A program made the position numbers and the translations under genes. Below are positions 8,892 to 17,261 of a stretch of DNA of 64,000 nucleotides, in pieces; positions within the stretch are counted from its first letter, which is position 1; each line of letters begins with the position of its first letter. The notes beneath the pieces are model-generated. The model searched no databases, was not told the origin of the DNA, and worked only from the letters and a program-made list of their open reading frames with translations. The stretch comes from Promicromonospora umidemergens (GTDB taxonomy: Bacteria > Actinomycetota > Actinomycetes > Actinomycetales > Cellulomonadaceae): contig NZ_JAMTCT010000009.1 in assembly GCF_024171995.1 (NCBI RefSeq), forward strand, positions 62,001-126,000, read 5' to 3'.

Positions 8892-9394
8892 GCCAGCCGC
8901 GCCACCTCGTCGTCATGGGCGTCACCGCGACGGGCAAGACCACCGTCGGCCGCGCGCTCGCGGAGGCGATCGGCGGCTTGTTCGTCGAGGGCGACACGTT
9001 CCACCCGCCGGCGAACATCGAGAAGATGTCGGCAGGGATCCCCCTCGACGACGACGACCGGCGCCCGTGGCTGCGGGCGCTGGCCCACGAGATCGCTCGG
9101 GTCGACGCGGCCGGCGAGCTCTCGGTCACGGCCTGCTCGGCACTGCGCCGGCCGTACCGCGACTGGCTGCGCGAGGGTTATGCCGGTCTGTTCTTCGTGC
9201 ATCTCGACTCGACGTTCGACGTCCTGCTCGACCGGATGAAGCGCCGGACCCACTTCATGCCGCCGTCGCTCCTGCAGTCCCAGCTCGACACCCTGGAACC
9301 GCTGGAGCCGGACGAGGCGGGTGCCGTCATCGACGACAACCAGACCGTCGACGCCGTGTTCGCGGACGCGCTCGCCGCGGTCCGGGCGGCCTGA
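8888..9394 (+). CDS. gntK: Gluconokinase
   Basis: Predicted 168 aa, the usual length for the short GntK type. It transfers phosphate from ATP to D-gluconate, giving 6-phosphogluconate in the cytoplasm. The P-loop is GVTATGKTTVGRAL (residues 12-25), followed by the substrate-side motifs EGDTFHPPANIEKMSAGIPLDD and ACSALRRPYRDWLR; LID arginines are in DRMKRRTHFMP. The P-loop is slightly unusual, with TATGKT instead of SGSGKS, but the GxxxxGK[ST] pattern is intact. It is translationally coupled to the permease. It runs towards the convergent P450 gene with only 22 bases between the stop codons and no evident terminator. Confidence 0.93.
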   Translation: MSQPRHLVVMGVTATGKTTVGRALAEAIGGLFVEGDTFHPPANIEKMSAGIPLDDDDRRPWLRALAHEIARVDAAGELSVTACSALRRPYRDWLREGYAGLFFVHLDSTFDVLLDRMKRRTHFMPPSLLQSQLDTLEPLEPDEAGAVIDDNQTVDAVFADALAAVRAA

Positions 9395-9416
9395 CGGTCC
9401 GGGTCGCTCCGAAGGC

Positions 9417-10712
9417 CTACCGCGCGAGCTCCGGCGACCCGGAGGGCCAGCTCCCTGGCGACGGCTGGCTGAGCGGAGACGGGAAGGTCACCGGCAGCCG
9501 AGCGGGGAAGCGCATCCAGGGGCTGGTCGCCCACTCGACCTTTTCGGGGTCGCCGACGAGGGTCACCTGCAGGCGCTGCAGCAGCTCCGCGACCGCGATC
9601 CGCGCGATGACGCGCCCGAGACGCGGTGCGGGGCATCGGTGCGGGCCCGCGCCGAACGACAGGTAGGCGCGGTTTCCTACCGTGTCCCACGGATCGGCGG
9701 ACTGGACCAGCGGGTCGTGGTTGGCCGCATGCACCCCGACGATCACCGCCGCCCCGCGTTCGACCAGCTTGTCGCCGATCGTCACCTCGCGCGTGGCGAA
9801 CCTCGGCATGAGGTTGGGGTTCGTCGTCGAGCGCCACAGGACCTCGTCGAGCGCGTCGTCGATGTGCAGCCGGCCCCCGGAGACGCGGTGGGAGAAGCGG
9901 GGGTCGCTCAGGACCAGCGCGAGCGTCTGCGCGATCCAGGCCATCAGCGCCTCGTTGGCAGCAAGGGTGATGGCGGTGAGGGTCTGAGCCCGTTCCAGGT
10001 CGCTCTCGAAGTTCTCGTGCACGGCCAGGACCCCCGCGATGTCCTGGGTGCCGAGCTTCCTGCTGTGGACGATGTGCCCGGTGACGATCTCCAGCAGCTC
10101 GGCGGTCCGCTCACGGGCCGCGGCGCCGGACTCGAAGATCGCCCGGGTGATCTCCTGCAGGCGCTGCGCCTGCCCTGGTTCGAGCCCGTCCAGCTCGGAC
10201 AGCACGAGGAACGGGACGACCGCTGCGTACTCGGCGACCAGGTCGGCGCGTCCGCGGTCCTCGAACCGGTCGATCAGCATCCCGCACAGCCGACGGGTGA
10301 TCGCGGCCGTGCGGGTCTCGTCGACCTGCGACAGCGCTTCGTCGACGGGTGGCCGCATGCGGCCGTGCTTGGCGCCGTCGGCGTCGGCGAGCGTGGGTTT
10401 CGGGGCGCGGGGGAGCATCAGATGGAGCGCCGACTGCGGGCCGAGCAGGTTCTCGGCATGCCCGTGCCAGATCGAGGGGTCCTTGATGAAGGTGCGGTCG
10501 TCCCGCAGCACGCCGACCGCCTCGTTGTGGCCGAGCACCAGCCACGCCGGTACGCCTGGCTCCAGGTCGACCGGGGCGACGGAGCCCCATCGCTCGCGCA
10601 GCCGCTCGTACACGGCGTTCGCGTCGGCTGCCGTGGTGGTCTCCACGAGAAGCGTGCGGTCGGTGGTGTCGCGCAGCCGCACCAGCGGTTCCGACGGCGG
10701 TCGTGCGGTCAC
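9417..10712 (-). CDS. Cytochrome P450, CYP157/conservon-like
   Basis: Predicted 431-aa haem-thiolate protein. The haem-binding loop FGAGPHRCPAPRLGR is present with the axial cysteine C360, as is the PRFATREVTIGD region before it. Two otherwise conserved features are altered. The I-helix reads LAANEALMAW (A252-N253-E254-A255), lacking the acid-threonine pair of AGxET. The K-helix reads E290-V-L-W293-R294, so the Arg of ExxR is not at +3. Both resemble P450s of actinobacterial conservons (CYP157 type). No ferredoxin, reductase or conservon gene (sensor, roadblock, DUF742, GTPase) is adjacent. GTG 10712 was chosen because GAGAGGGGA lies just upstream; a longer frame reaches 10898 but would overlap the neighbouring promoter region. 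The substrate is unknown. Confidence 0.85.
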   Translation of the reverse strand: MTARPPSEPLVRLRDTTDRTLLVETTTAADANAVYERLRERWGSVAPVDLEPGVPAWLVLGHNEAVGVLRDDRTFIKDPSIWHGHAENLLGPQSALHLMLPRAPKPTLADADGAKHGRMRPPVDEALSQVDETRTAAITRRLCGMLIDRFEDRGRADLVAEYAAVVPFLVLSELDGLEPGQAQRLQEITRAIFESGAAARERTAELLEIVTGHIVHSRKLGTQDIAGVLAVHENFESDLERAQTLTAITLAANEALMAWIAQTLALVLSDPRFSHRVSGGRLHIDDALDEVLWRSTTNPNLMPRFATREVTIGDKLVERGAAVIVGVHAANHDPLVQSADPWDTVGNRAYLSFGAGPHRCPAPRLGRVIARIAVAELLQRLQVTLVGDPEKVEWATSPWMRFPARLPVTFPSPLSQPSPGSWPSGSPELAR

Positions 10713-10882
10713 GGTTCCCCTCTCGTCGGCGCCCTGAACCGGGCCATGTGACGCCGGGTACAAGTCCTCGTTCGGGATGCTAACGGACGAATGCTCGGGT
10801 GGCGCCACCAGTTGGGTCACGATACGGGTCAGCCGTGCGAGGGTGCTTGTCGCCGGGCGGCGGTCTCGGCAGGATGTGCGGC

Positions 10883-12082
10883 ATGTCCAAGGCCACACCG
10901 CTGCTCCGACTCCTCAACGTGCTGCTCGCACCGGGTATGCGCACCCGCAAGGATCCCGACGCCGTCTTCGACCGCCTGCTCGAAGAGGTGCAGCGTGGCC
11001 GGGTGCCGCTCGGCGCCGACGACCTGGCCGAGGTCGACGGCCTGCGCCTGCTCCTCGCCGACCACGCCGGGAACCCGGACCTGAGCGGTCTCGGCTGGAT
11101 GAGCACCCAGGACCAGATCCGCGACCGGCTCCGCAACCGGGCTGCCGTCCACGACATCCAGGCGAACCACCCCGAGGTGCGGGACGAGCCGGTGACGGCT
11201 CCCGTGTTCGTCGTCGGGCTGCCCAGGACCGGCACCACGCTGACCTACAACCTGATCGCTCGCAGCCCGGGCAACCGGGGCCCGAAGCTGTGGGAGATGA
11301 ACAACCTCGGCCTTCCGCGCCCCGCGGCGGAGCGCGAGAAGCTGATCGCGGCGGCACGCAAGCGGTACGCGGTCGTCGGCAAGGTCAGCCCCGGGTGGGC
11401 GCACCTGCACCCCCTGATCGCCGACGGCGAGGAGGAGGACTTCATGCTGCGGGCCCACACCGAGATGTACGCCACGTGGGGACCAGCACCGCGCTACCTC
11501 GACTACGTGGCGGGCGCCGACCTCACCGACGACTTCCTGTTCCTCCGTGCCGCACTGCAGGTCATGGCCGCCGGCGAAGCCCCGGCACACTGGGTCCTCA
11601 AGCACCCGATGGACCTGTGGCGGATGCCCGAGATCCTGCGGGCCTTCCCGGACGCGCGGTTCGTCTGGACGCACCGCGCTCCCGCGGCCGCCGTCGCCTC
11701 CGGCTGCTCGATGGCCGAGGCGACGCACATGATGTACATCAAGCCCGGCCGCATCGACCTGGACCGGATCGGCAAGGAGTGGCTGGGGATCTCCGCCGGC
11801 GGCGTCGAGCGCGCGATCAAGCTCCGCCAGGAGGTGCCCGACGACGCGGTCGTCGACGTCGTCTACGACGACCTGCTCGCGGACCCGAAGACGGTCATGC
11901 ACGGGGTCTTCGACCGCCTGGACCTCCCGTGGAGCGAGACCGACGACGCCAACCTCGCCGCGTCGCTCGACCGGACCGGCCATCGCCCCCACGCGTACAC
12001 GCTGGAGCGCTACGGCCTGGACGAGACCCAGGTCGCGGAGGCGTTCTCGGCCTACCAGATCCCGCCGTCGGTACTCCGCTGA
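10883..12082 (+). CDS. PAPS-dependent sulfotransferase family protein
   Basis: Predicted 399-aa cytoplasmic sulfotransferase of the Sulfotransfer_3 kind, using PAPS as sulfate donor for an unidentified acceptor. The 5'-phosphosulfate loop is VVGLPRTGTTLTYNLIA (about residues 110-126) and the 3'-phosphate site is around FVWTHRAPAAAVASGCS (about residues 261-277); the conserved HPMDLWRMPEILRAF helix lies between them. ATG 10883 is preferred (AGGA eight bases before); an in-frame ATG at 10874 is the alternative. It is transcribed divergently from the P450 gene with a 170-base gap, so the two may share regulation and act on the same small molecule, but no pathway can be named. Confidence 0.82.
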   Translation: MSKATPLLRLLNVLLAPGMRTRKDPDAVFDRLLEEVQRGRVPLGADDLAEVDGLRLLLADHAGNPDLSGLGWMSTQDQIRDRLRNRAAVHDIQANHPEVRDEPVTAPVFVVGLPRTGTTLTYNLIARSPGNRGPKLWEMNNLGLPRPAAEREKLIAAARKRYAVVGKVSPGWAHLHPLIADGEEEDFMLRAHTEMYATWGPAPRYLDYVAGADLTDDFLFLRAALQVMAAGEAPAHWVLKHPMDLWRMPEILRAFPDARFVWTHRAPAAAVASGCSMAEATHMMYIKPGRIDLDRIGKEWLGISAGGVERAIKLRQEVPDDAVVDVVYDDLLADPKTVMHGVFDRLDLPWSETDDANLAASLDRTGHRPHAYTLERYGLDETQVAEAFSAYQIPPSVLR

Positions 12083-12110
12083 CTGTTTGCCCGGACGGTC
12101 TGGCTCGAGG

Positions 12111-12156
12111 ACGACCTGGGGTACCGACTCCACGCGGAATCGGTACCCCAGGTCGT
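12111..12156. terminator. Bidirectional terminator between sulfotransferase gene and serA
   Basis: Perfect 17-base arms (12111-12127 and 12140-12156, core CCTGGGGTACCG) with a 12-base loop that can add TCC/GGA pairs. It separates two convergent genes, and a short T-rich stretch follows on the + side (TTCTCG). Confidence 0.8.
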
Positions 12157-12179
12157 TCTCGCGGCTGACTTTGCGCCGG

Positions 12180-13418
12180 TCAGCGGGCCGCAGGGCCCGG
12201 GGGGAACTCCGGGCGGTCGAAGGCGTCGCGGATGCGCAGCCTGATCGTCGCGTCCAGCGCCTGGAGCTTCTTCGAGGCGCCCCGCTCCGTCACGTCGGAG
12301 ATATCGGTGACCACGTAGCCGATGTCGCCGCGCGTGGCGAGCATCTGGCCCTCGATGTTGGCGCCGTGGTCGGCGAAGATCTGGTTCACCGTGGCCAGGA
12401 CGCCGGGCACGTTGCGGTGCAGGAGCTTGATGCGGCCGACGCCGGTGTGCTCGAGCTGGAGGTTCGGCAGGTTGACGCTGAGCATCGTCGAGCCGGTGGT
12501 CACGTAGTCGCTGAGCTTCTTGGCGACGAACTGGCCGATCGACTCCTGCGCCTCCTCTGTGGAGCCGCCCACGTGTGGCGTGAGGATCACGTTGGGCAGG
12601 CCGCGCAGCACCGACTCGAAGGCGTCACCGCGCTTCTTGGGCTCCGCCGGGAAGACGTCGACGGCGGCGCCCGAGAGGTGCCCCGACGTGATGTGCTCGG
12701 CCAGCGAGTCGACGTCGACCACGAACCCACGGCACAGGTTGAGGAAGATCGCGTCCTGCTTCATGCGGGCGAACTGCTTGGCCCCGAACAGGCCTGCGTT
12801 CCCGGAGCGCCCGTCGACGTGCAGCGTCACGATGTCCGACGTCTCGAGCAGCTCGTCGAGGGTCTCGGCGCGGCGCGCGTTGCCGAGCGCCAGCTTCTCC
12901 GCGGTGTCGTAGAAGATGACCGAGAGGCCGAGGTTCTCGGCGAGCACGGAGAGCTGCGAGCCGATGTTGCCGTAGCCGACGATGCCGAGCGTGCGGCCGC
13001 GCACCTCGTGCGAGCCCTCGGCCGACTTGTCCCACACGCCCGAGTGCAGGGAGCGGTCACGCTCCGTCATCCGGCGGGTGAGGGCGATGATCTCGGCGAT
13101 GGCCAGCTCCACCACGGACCGGGTGTTGGAGAACGGCGCGTTGAACACGGCGACGCCCCGGTTGGCCGCAGCGGTCAGGTTGATCTGGTTGGTGCCGATG
13201 CTGAAGGCGCCCACGCCGACGAGGCTCGTCGCCTCGGAGAGCACGCGCGCCGTCACCTCGGACTTGGACCGGATGCCCAGCAGCTGGACGCCGTCGAGGG
13301 CGGAGATCAGCTCGTCCTCGTCAAGGGCACCCTTGCGGTAGTCGACCTCGTACCCGGCCGATTCCAGGATCGGCACGGAGGTCGGATGGACGTTCTCGAG
13401 GAGAAGGGCTCGCTGCAC
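12180..13418 (-). CDS. serA: D-3-phosphoglycerate dehydrogenase, short E. coli-like form
   Basis: Predicted 412 aa. It oxidises 3-phosphoglycerate to 3-phosphohydroxypyruvate with NAD, the first step of serine synthesis. Visible are the substrate motif GIRSKSEV, the hinge motif GTNQINLTAAANRGVAVFNA, the dinucleotide fold GIVGYGNIGSQL, the catalytic His in LTPHVGGSTEEAQ and a C-terminal ACT domain (GVLATVNQIFADHGANIEGQ), the expected site of serine feedback. Many actinobacteria carry a longer SerA with an extra allosteric domain; this one has the roughly 410-aa layout of E. coli. The start is uncertain: GTG 13418 fits homologues (VQRALLLEN) but has no good ribosome site. The gene is 47 bases downstream of helD on the same strand. 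Confidence 0.9.
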   Translation of the reverse strand: MQRALLLENVHPTSVPILESAGYEVDYRKGALDEDELISALDGVQLLGIRSKSEVTARVLSEATSLVGVGAFSIGTNQINLTAAANRGVAVFNAPFSNTRSVVELAIAEIIALTRRMTERDRSLHSGVWDKSAEGSHEVRGRTLGIVGYGNIGSQLSVLAENLGLSVIFYDTAEKLALGNARRAETLDELLETSDIVTLHVDGRSGNAGLFGAKQFARMKQDAIFLNLCRGFVVDVDSLAEHITSGHLSGAAVDVFPAEPKKRGDAFESVLRGLPNVILTPHVGGSTEEAQESIGQFVAKKLSDYVTTGSTMLSVNLPNLQLEHTGVGRIKLLHRNVPGVLATVNQIFADHGANIEGQMLATRGDIGYVVTDISDVTERGASKKLQALDATIRLRIRDAFDRPEFPPGPAAR

Positions 13419-13465
13419 GAGCCCATGGTGCGCCAGGTCTCCCGGAAGCAACAGCCACGTTCCGC

Positions 13466-15757
13466 CTACTGGGACGCCCCGCGGTCGCAGAAGCCTTCCG
13501 GCAGGTCTCGGGCGTGCACGACGACGAGCCGCTGCGTCGGACGCGTCATCGCCACGTAGAGGTCGCTGGTCCCCCCGGCGCCCTCTGCGATGGCGGCCGG
13601 CTCCACCAGCACGACGGCGTCGAACTCCAGCCCCTTGGTCTGGCGCGGTGCGAGCACGGTGACCTGGGCGTCCTCCGGGCGCTGTGCCGCCAGCCGGGCG
13701 GCCTCCGCGGCCCCGACGGCGCCAGGCAGGGCCTCGGCGACGGCCTCGGCCAGCTGCCAGACCCCTGCCCCTGGCACCACGACGGCGACCCGGCCGGCGT
13801 CGGGCCCCACGAGCTCCTTGATGAGGCCGAGCGCCTCGGCGACCACAGCGGAGACGTCCGGCAGGCCGTCCGGGCCGGCGGTGGTGCGCACCGCGACGAG
13901 GGAGTCCTCGACGTCGCGCGCCGCGCGCAGCTCCGAGACGGGCAGCCCGGCGGCCCGCGCGACCCGCTGGGCGGTGTCGGCGACGGTGGACGGCGTCCGG
14001 TAGGAGACGGTGAGCTCGGACAGCCGCCATCCGTCGCGCAGCAGGGGGGTGAGCATGCGGTCCCAGTCGCGCGCACCTGCCGCGGAGGACGTCTGGGCGA
14101 CGTCGCCGACGATGGTCATCGACCGGGTCGGCACCCGCCGCACCAGCGACCGCCAGGCCATGGGGGACAGCTCCTGCGCCTCGTCGACCACCACGTGGCC
14201 GTAGGTCCAGGCGCGGTCGCTCGCTGCGCGCTCGGCAGTCGTCAGGGACGGCCCGGTCGCCGTGAAGCGGGAGGCGAGCGTCTCGGCGTCGACCAGGCCG
14301 TCGCCAGCGCCGGTCGCGGAGAGCACGCTGCGGGCGTACTCGACCTCGCGCGCCTGCTCCGCCTCACGGTGGCGGGCCTCGGCCAGGGCCACGGAGTCGT
14401 CCTCACCGAGCAGCTCGTACGCCTCGTCGAGGATCGGCACGTCGGACTCCGTCCACGGAGCTCCGGCGTCCCGCTGCAGGAGGCGGCGCTCGCGCGCGGT
14501 GAGCTCCGGCGCGGCCTCGGCCAGCCGGTGCGGCTTGGCGTACAGGTCGCTGACCAGCCTCTCGGGGGTGATGGGCAGCCACGCGATGTTCAGCGCGACG
14601 CGGACGTCGCGGTCCGAGCGGAGGTCCTCGAACACCGACGCGCGGTCCTCGCCCGACAGCGGCGCGTCCGTGAAGTCGCGGTACTGGTCGGTGAGGCGGT
14701 CCAGCATGTCGCGCACGAACGCGCCCCGCGCCAGGTTGTGCGGCTTGTGCGTGCGGCGGGCGCGCGCGATCGCGTCGCCGATGTCCCTCGGCCGGATCAC
14801 GAAGTCATGTCCCTCGACACGCACCGCGACCTCCCGCTCGGGCACCCGCTCCCTGGCGCGCACCGCGCGGCGGACTATCTTGCGCCACAGGAGCAGGCCC
14901 TTGAGCCGGGCCACCTGCCCCTCGTCGACGGCGGTCGCGCGGATCCCCGGGACGAGGTCGCCGATCGTCGTGGACACGACACCGGTCTCGCCCAGTGAGG
15001 GGAGCACCTGGTCGATGTAGCGCAGGAACGCGCTGGACGGGCCCACGACGAGCACGCCGGAGCGTTCCAGCAGGCGCCGGTGCGCGTACAGGAGGTAGGC
15101 GGCACGGTGCAGCGCCACCGCCGTCTTGCCGGTTCCCGGGCCGCCCTGGACCACGAGCGCGCCGGACAGGTCGGAGCGGATGATGCGGTCCTGCTCGGCC
15201 TGGATGGTCGCCACGATGTCCGACATCCGGCCCGTACGACCCTGGGCCATCGCCGCGAGCAGCGCGCCCTCGCCGGAGAGCGCGTCGGGGTCGATCTCGC
15301 TGTCGAGGTCCAGCACCTCGTCCTCGAGGCCGGTCACCGACCGGCCCTTCGTCACCAGGTGCCGCCGCCGGCGCACATCGGCCGGGTGCAGCGCAGTGGC
15401 CCGGTAGAACGCCTCGGCGGCCGGGGCGCGCCAGTCGGTCAGCATCGAGCGGTGCTCGGCGTCGGTCAGGCCGATGCGCCCGACGTACCGGGTCACGGTG
15501 CCGTCGGCAGACCCGTCCGAGAGGTCGAGGCGGCCGAAGACCAGCCGGTCCTCGACGGCGTCGAGCTGCGCGGCCCGGTCCTCGTAGAGCGTCGCGAACG
15601 CGTCCCGTTCGCTGCGGTTCTGGTGCGTGCCGGTGGAACCCGCCAGGCGGACGTCCCGTAGACGGTCCGCGGTCGTGCCCCTGAGGGTGTCCAACCGGAC
15701 GTACATCGTGTCGACGACTGCCTGCTCGTGGGCGAGCTCGCCCGCGATTCCCGTCAC
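13466..15757 (-). CDS. helD: HelD-like superfamily 1 helicase
   Basis: Predicted 763 aa. HelD proteins are UvrD/Rep-like ATPases that remove stalled RNA polymerase from DNA and recycle it; some also relieve rifampicin. The N-terminus is a long helical arm (about residues 1-70), then come the 1A domain with Walker A in VVQGGPGTGKTAVALHR (about residue 195), the DEAQELSPM Walker B/motif II region, motif III-like GDVAQTSSAAG, the LTVSYRTP motif and the C-terminal QTKGLEFDAVVLV and YVAMTRPTQRLVVV motifs. GTG 15757 follows GGAGG at six bases; an ATG five bases earlier is out of frame and stops at once. It faces away from the signalling module, sharing a 121-base promoter region. Confidence 0.88.
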   Translation of the reverse strand: MTGIAGELAHEQAVVDTMYVRLDTLRGTTADRLRDVRLAGSTGTHQNRSERDAFATLYEDRAAQLDAVEDRLVFGRLDLSDGSADGTVTRYVGRIGLTDAEHRSMLTDWRAPAAEAFYRATALHPADVRRRRHLVTKGRSVTGLEDEVLDLDSEIDPDALSGEGALLAAMAQGRTGRMSDIVATIQAEQDRIIRSDLSGALVVQGGPGTGKTAVALHRAAYLLYAHRRLLERSGVLVVGPSSAFLRYIDQVLPSLGETGVVSTTIGDLVPGIRATAVDEGQVARLKGLLLWRKIVRRAVRARERVPEREVAVRVEGHDFVIRPRDIGDAIARARRTHKPHNLARGAFVRDMLDRLTDQYRDFTDAPLSGEDRASVFEDLRSDRDVRVALNIAWLPITPERLVSDLYAKPHRLAEAAPELTARERRLLQRDAGAPWTESDVPILDEAYELLGEDDSVALAEARHREAEQAREVEYARSVLSATGAGDGLVDAETLASRFTATGPSLTTAERAASDRAWTYGHVVVDEAQELSPMAWRSLVRRVPTRSMTIVGDVAQTSSAAGARDWDRMLTPLLRDGWRLSELTVSYRTPSTVADTAQRVARAAGLPVSELRAARDVEDSLVAVRTTAGPDGLPDVSAVVAEALGLIKELVGPDAGRVAVVVPGAGVWQLAEAVAEALPGAVGAAEAARLAAQRPEDAQVTVLAPRQTKGLEFDAVVLVEPAAIAEGAGGTSDLYVAMTRPTQRLVVVHARDLPEGFCDRGASQ

Positions 15758-15841
15758 GCCATACCTCCGTGGTTCACCAGCGAAAATGCATCGGTCGCAA
15801 TCAACCGGCCGACCATTATCGCGCACCTGTCGGCCTGTCCG

Positions 15842-15871
15842 CTGACACAGCGTCATCTCGCTGGATAGGAT
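15842..15871 (+). promoter_or_regulatory. Leaderless-type promoter of the receiver-phosphatase gene
   Basis: CTGACA (15842-15847), an 18-base spacer and TAGGAT (15866-15871), then seven bases and directly ATG 15879. With transcription beginning at or next to the A of ATG, the mRNA would have no leader. There is no ribosome site in those seven bases (CGCCGCC). Confidence 0.6.
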
Positions 15872-15878
15872 CGCCGCC

Positions 15879-17261
15879 ATGGCACTCGGCGGGGCAGGTA
15901 CTGCGGGGCCCGGAAGAGGGCCCGGGCTCGAAGCGCGCCCGTCGTGGATCGACGGGCCCATCTCCGTCCTCCTCGTCGAGGACGACGACGCCGACGCGTT
16001 CCTCGTGAGCGAGCTGCTCGCCGACGCCGACGTGGAGGCCGACCTACGAGCCGACCTGCATCGGGCCCGGTCCGTCGACGAGGCCCTCGGGCTCCTGTCG
16101 ATGGTGGCGGTGGACTGCCTGCTGCTCGACCTCGGCCTGCCCGACGCCGAGGGTCTTGGCGCCCTGCGCCGCATCATCGAGGGCATCGAGGTCCTGCCCG
16201 TCCAGCCCGCCGTCGTCGTCCTGACGGGGAACACGGCACACGACCTTGGCGCATCAGCCGTCGCCAACGGGGCCGACGACTACCTGGTCAAGGGCGACGT
16301 GGACGGCGACGGCCTCGCCCGCTGCCTCAGGTACGCGACGCTGCGGCGCCGGTCCGCCGCCCAGCAGATCGCGCTGTACCGCAGCGAGGTGCGCGCGGCG
16401 GAGACCACCCGCCTCGAGCGTGCTCTGCTGCCCAAGGAGCTGGTCACGGACGAGCGGGTCTCCGTCATGGTGGGCTACCTGCCCGGCGGGAACGGCCTGC
16501 TCGGCGGCGACTTCTTCGACACGGTCGAGCGCCCCGACGGCACGCTCGTCACGGTCATCGGCGACGTGGCGGGGCACGGTCCGGACGAGGCGGCGCTCGG
16601 TGCCGCGATGCGCACCGCGTGGCGCACGCTCGTGCTGGCGGACACCCCCGCCGACGACGTCCTGCCGCTGCTGGAACGGGTGCTCCTGGCCGAGCGCGGC
16701 CGACCGGAGGTGTTCGTCACGATCTGCCAGGTGGTGATCGCACCCGACCGGGGGCGCATGGACGTCTATCTCGCCGGGCACCTGCCGCCGCTGCTCGTGG
16801 TGCCGAGGACCTCGGCTGAGGCCGCTGCGCTGGTCACGCACCACTGCGAGGAGCTGTCCTCCGCGCGCCGCGGCCGCGCCCTCGGCATCCCCGTGGACGG
16901 CGGCTGGTCGGCGCACACCGTCGAGCTGCCCGAGGTGTGGACCGCCGTGCTCTACACGGACGGGCTCGTGGAGGCCGCTGTCGGCGCCGACCCGAAGGGC
17001 ACGCCCATCCTGCCGCCCAGCGCGCACGGACGCATGCCGCGGCTCGGCGCGCACGGGCTGCGCAGCGTCGTGGAGCGCGAGATGGACCAGGGCACCGACG
17101 AGGTGGTGACCCGCGTGCTGCGCCGCGTGCGCGAGCTGCACGGCGGACCGCTGGTCGACGACGCGGCGCTGCTCTTCGTCGGCTGGGCAGGGGCCGGCGC
17201 GACGGGCCCTGCCGAACGCACCTCGACGCTCGCCGACTCGGTGGAGTGGTCGCGGGCATGA
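15879..17261 (+). CDS. Response regulator with PP2C (SpoIIE-type) phosphatase output
   Basis: Predicted 460 aa. The receiver domain (about 28-150) has the acidic pocket VEDDDAD, the phospho-acceptor D84 in LLLDLGLPD, a TGN Thr position and the conserved Lys in DDYLVKGD. A short linker leads to a PPM/SpoIIE phosphatase (about 195-445) with metal-binding motifs GGDFFDT, GDVAGHGPDEA, YLAGHLPPLL, LYTDGLVEA and VDDAALL. Such proteins usually dephosphorylate an anti-sigma-factor antagonist, linking a kinase to partner switching. No antagonist or anti-sigma gene is nearby, so the target lies elsewhere. The 3' end overlaps the histidine kinase gene by ATGA. Confidence 0.9.
   Translation: MALGGAGTAGPGRGPGLEARPSWIDGPISVLLVEDDDADAFLVSELLADADVEADLRADLHRARSVDEALGLLSMVAVDCLLLDLGLPDAEGLGALRRIIEGIEVLPVQPAVVVLTGNTAHDLGASAVANGADDYLVKGDVDGDGLARCLRYATLRRRSAAQQIALYRSEVRAAETTRLERALLPKELVTDERVSVMVGYLPGGNGLLGGDFFDTVERPDGTLVTVIGDVAGHGPDEAALGAAMRTAWRTLVLADTPADDVLPLLERVLLAERGRPEVFVTICQVVIAPDRGRMDVYLAGHLPPLLVVPRTSAEAAALVTHHCEELSSARRGRALGIPVDGGWSAHTVELPEVWTAVLYTDGLVEAAVGADPKGTPILPPSAHGRMPRLGAHGLRSVVEREMDQGTDEVVTRVLRRVRELHGGPLVDDAALLFVGWAGAGATGPAERTSTLADSVEWSRA

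Noticed and set aside
9321-10751. 476-codon + strand frame opposite the P450 gene
   Set aside because: The - strand has a full P450 with haem motif; this frame has no recognisable domain.
10713-10898. 62-codon N-terminal extension of the P450
   Set aside because: It has no P450 character, crosses the intergenic promoter region and lacks a ribosome site, whereas GTG 10712 has one.
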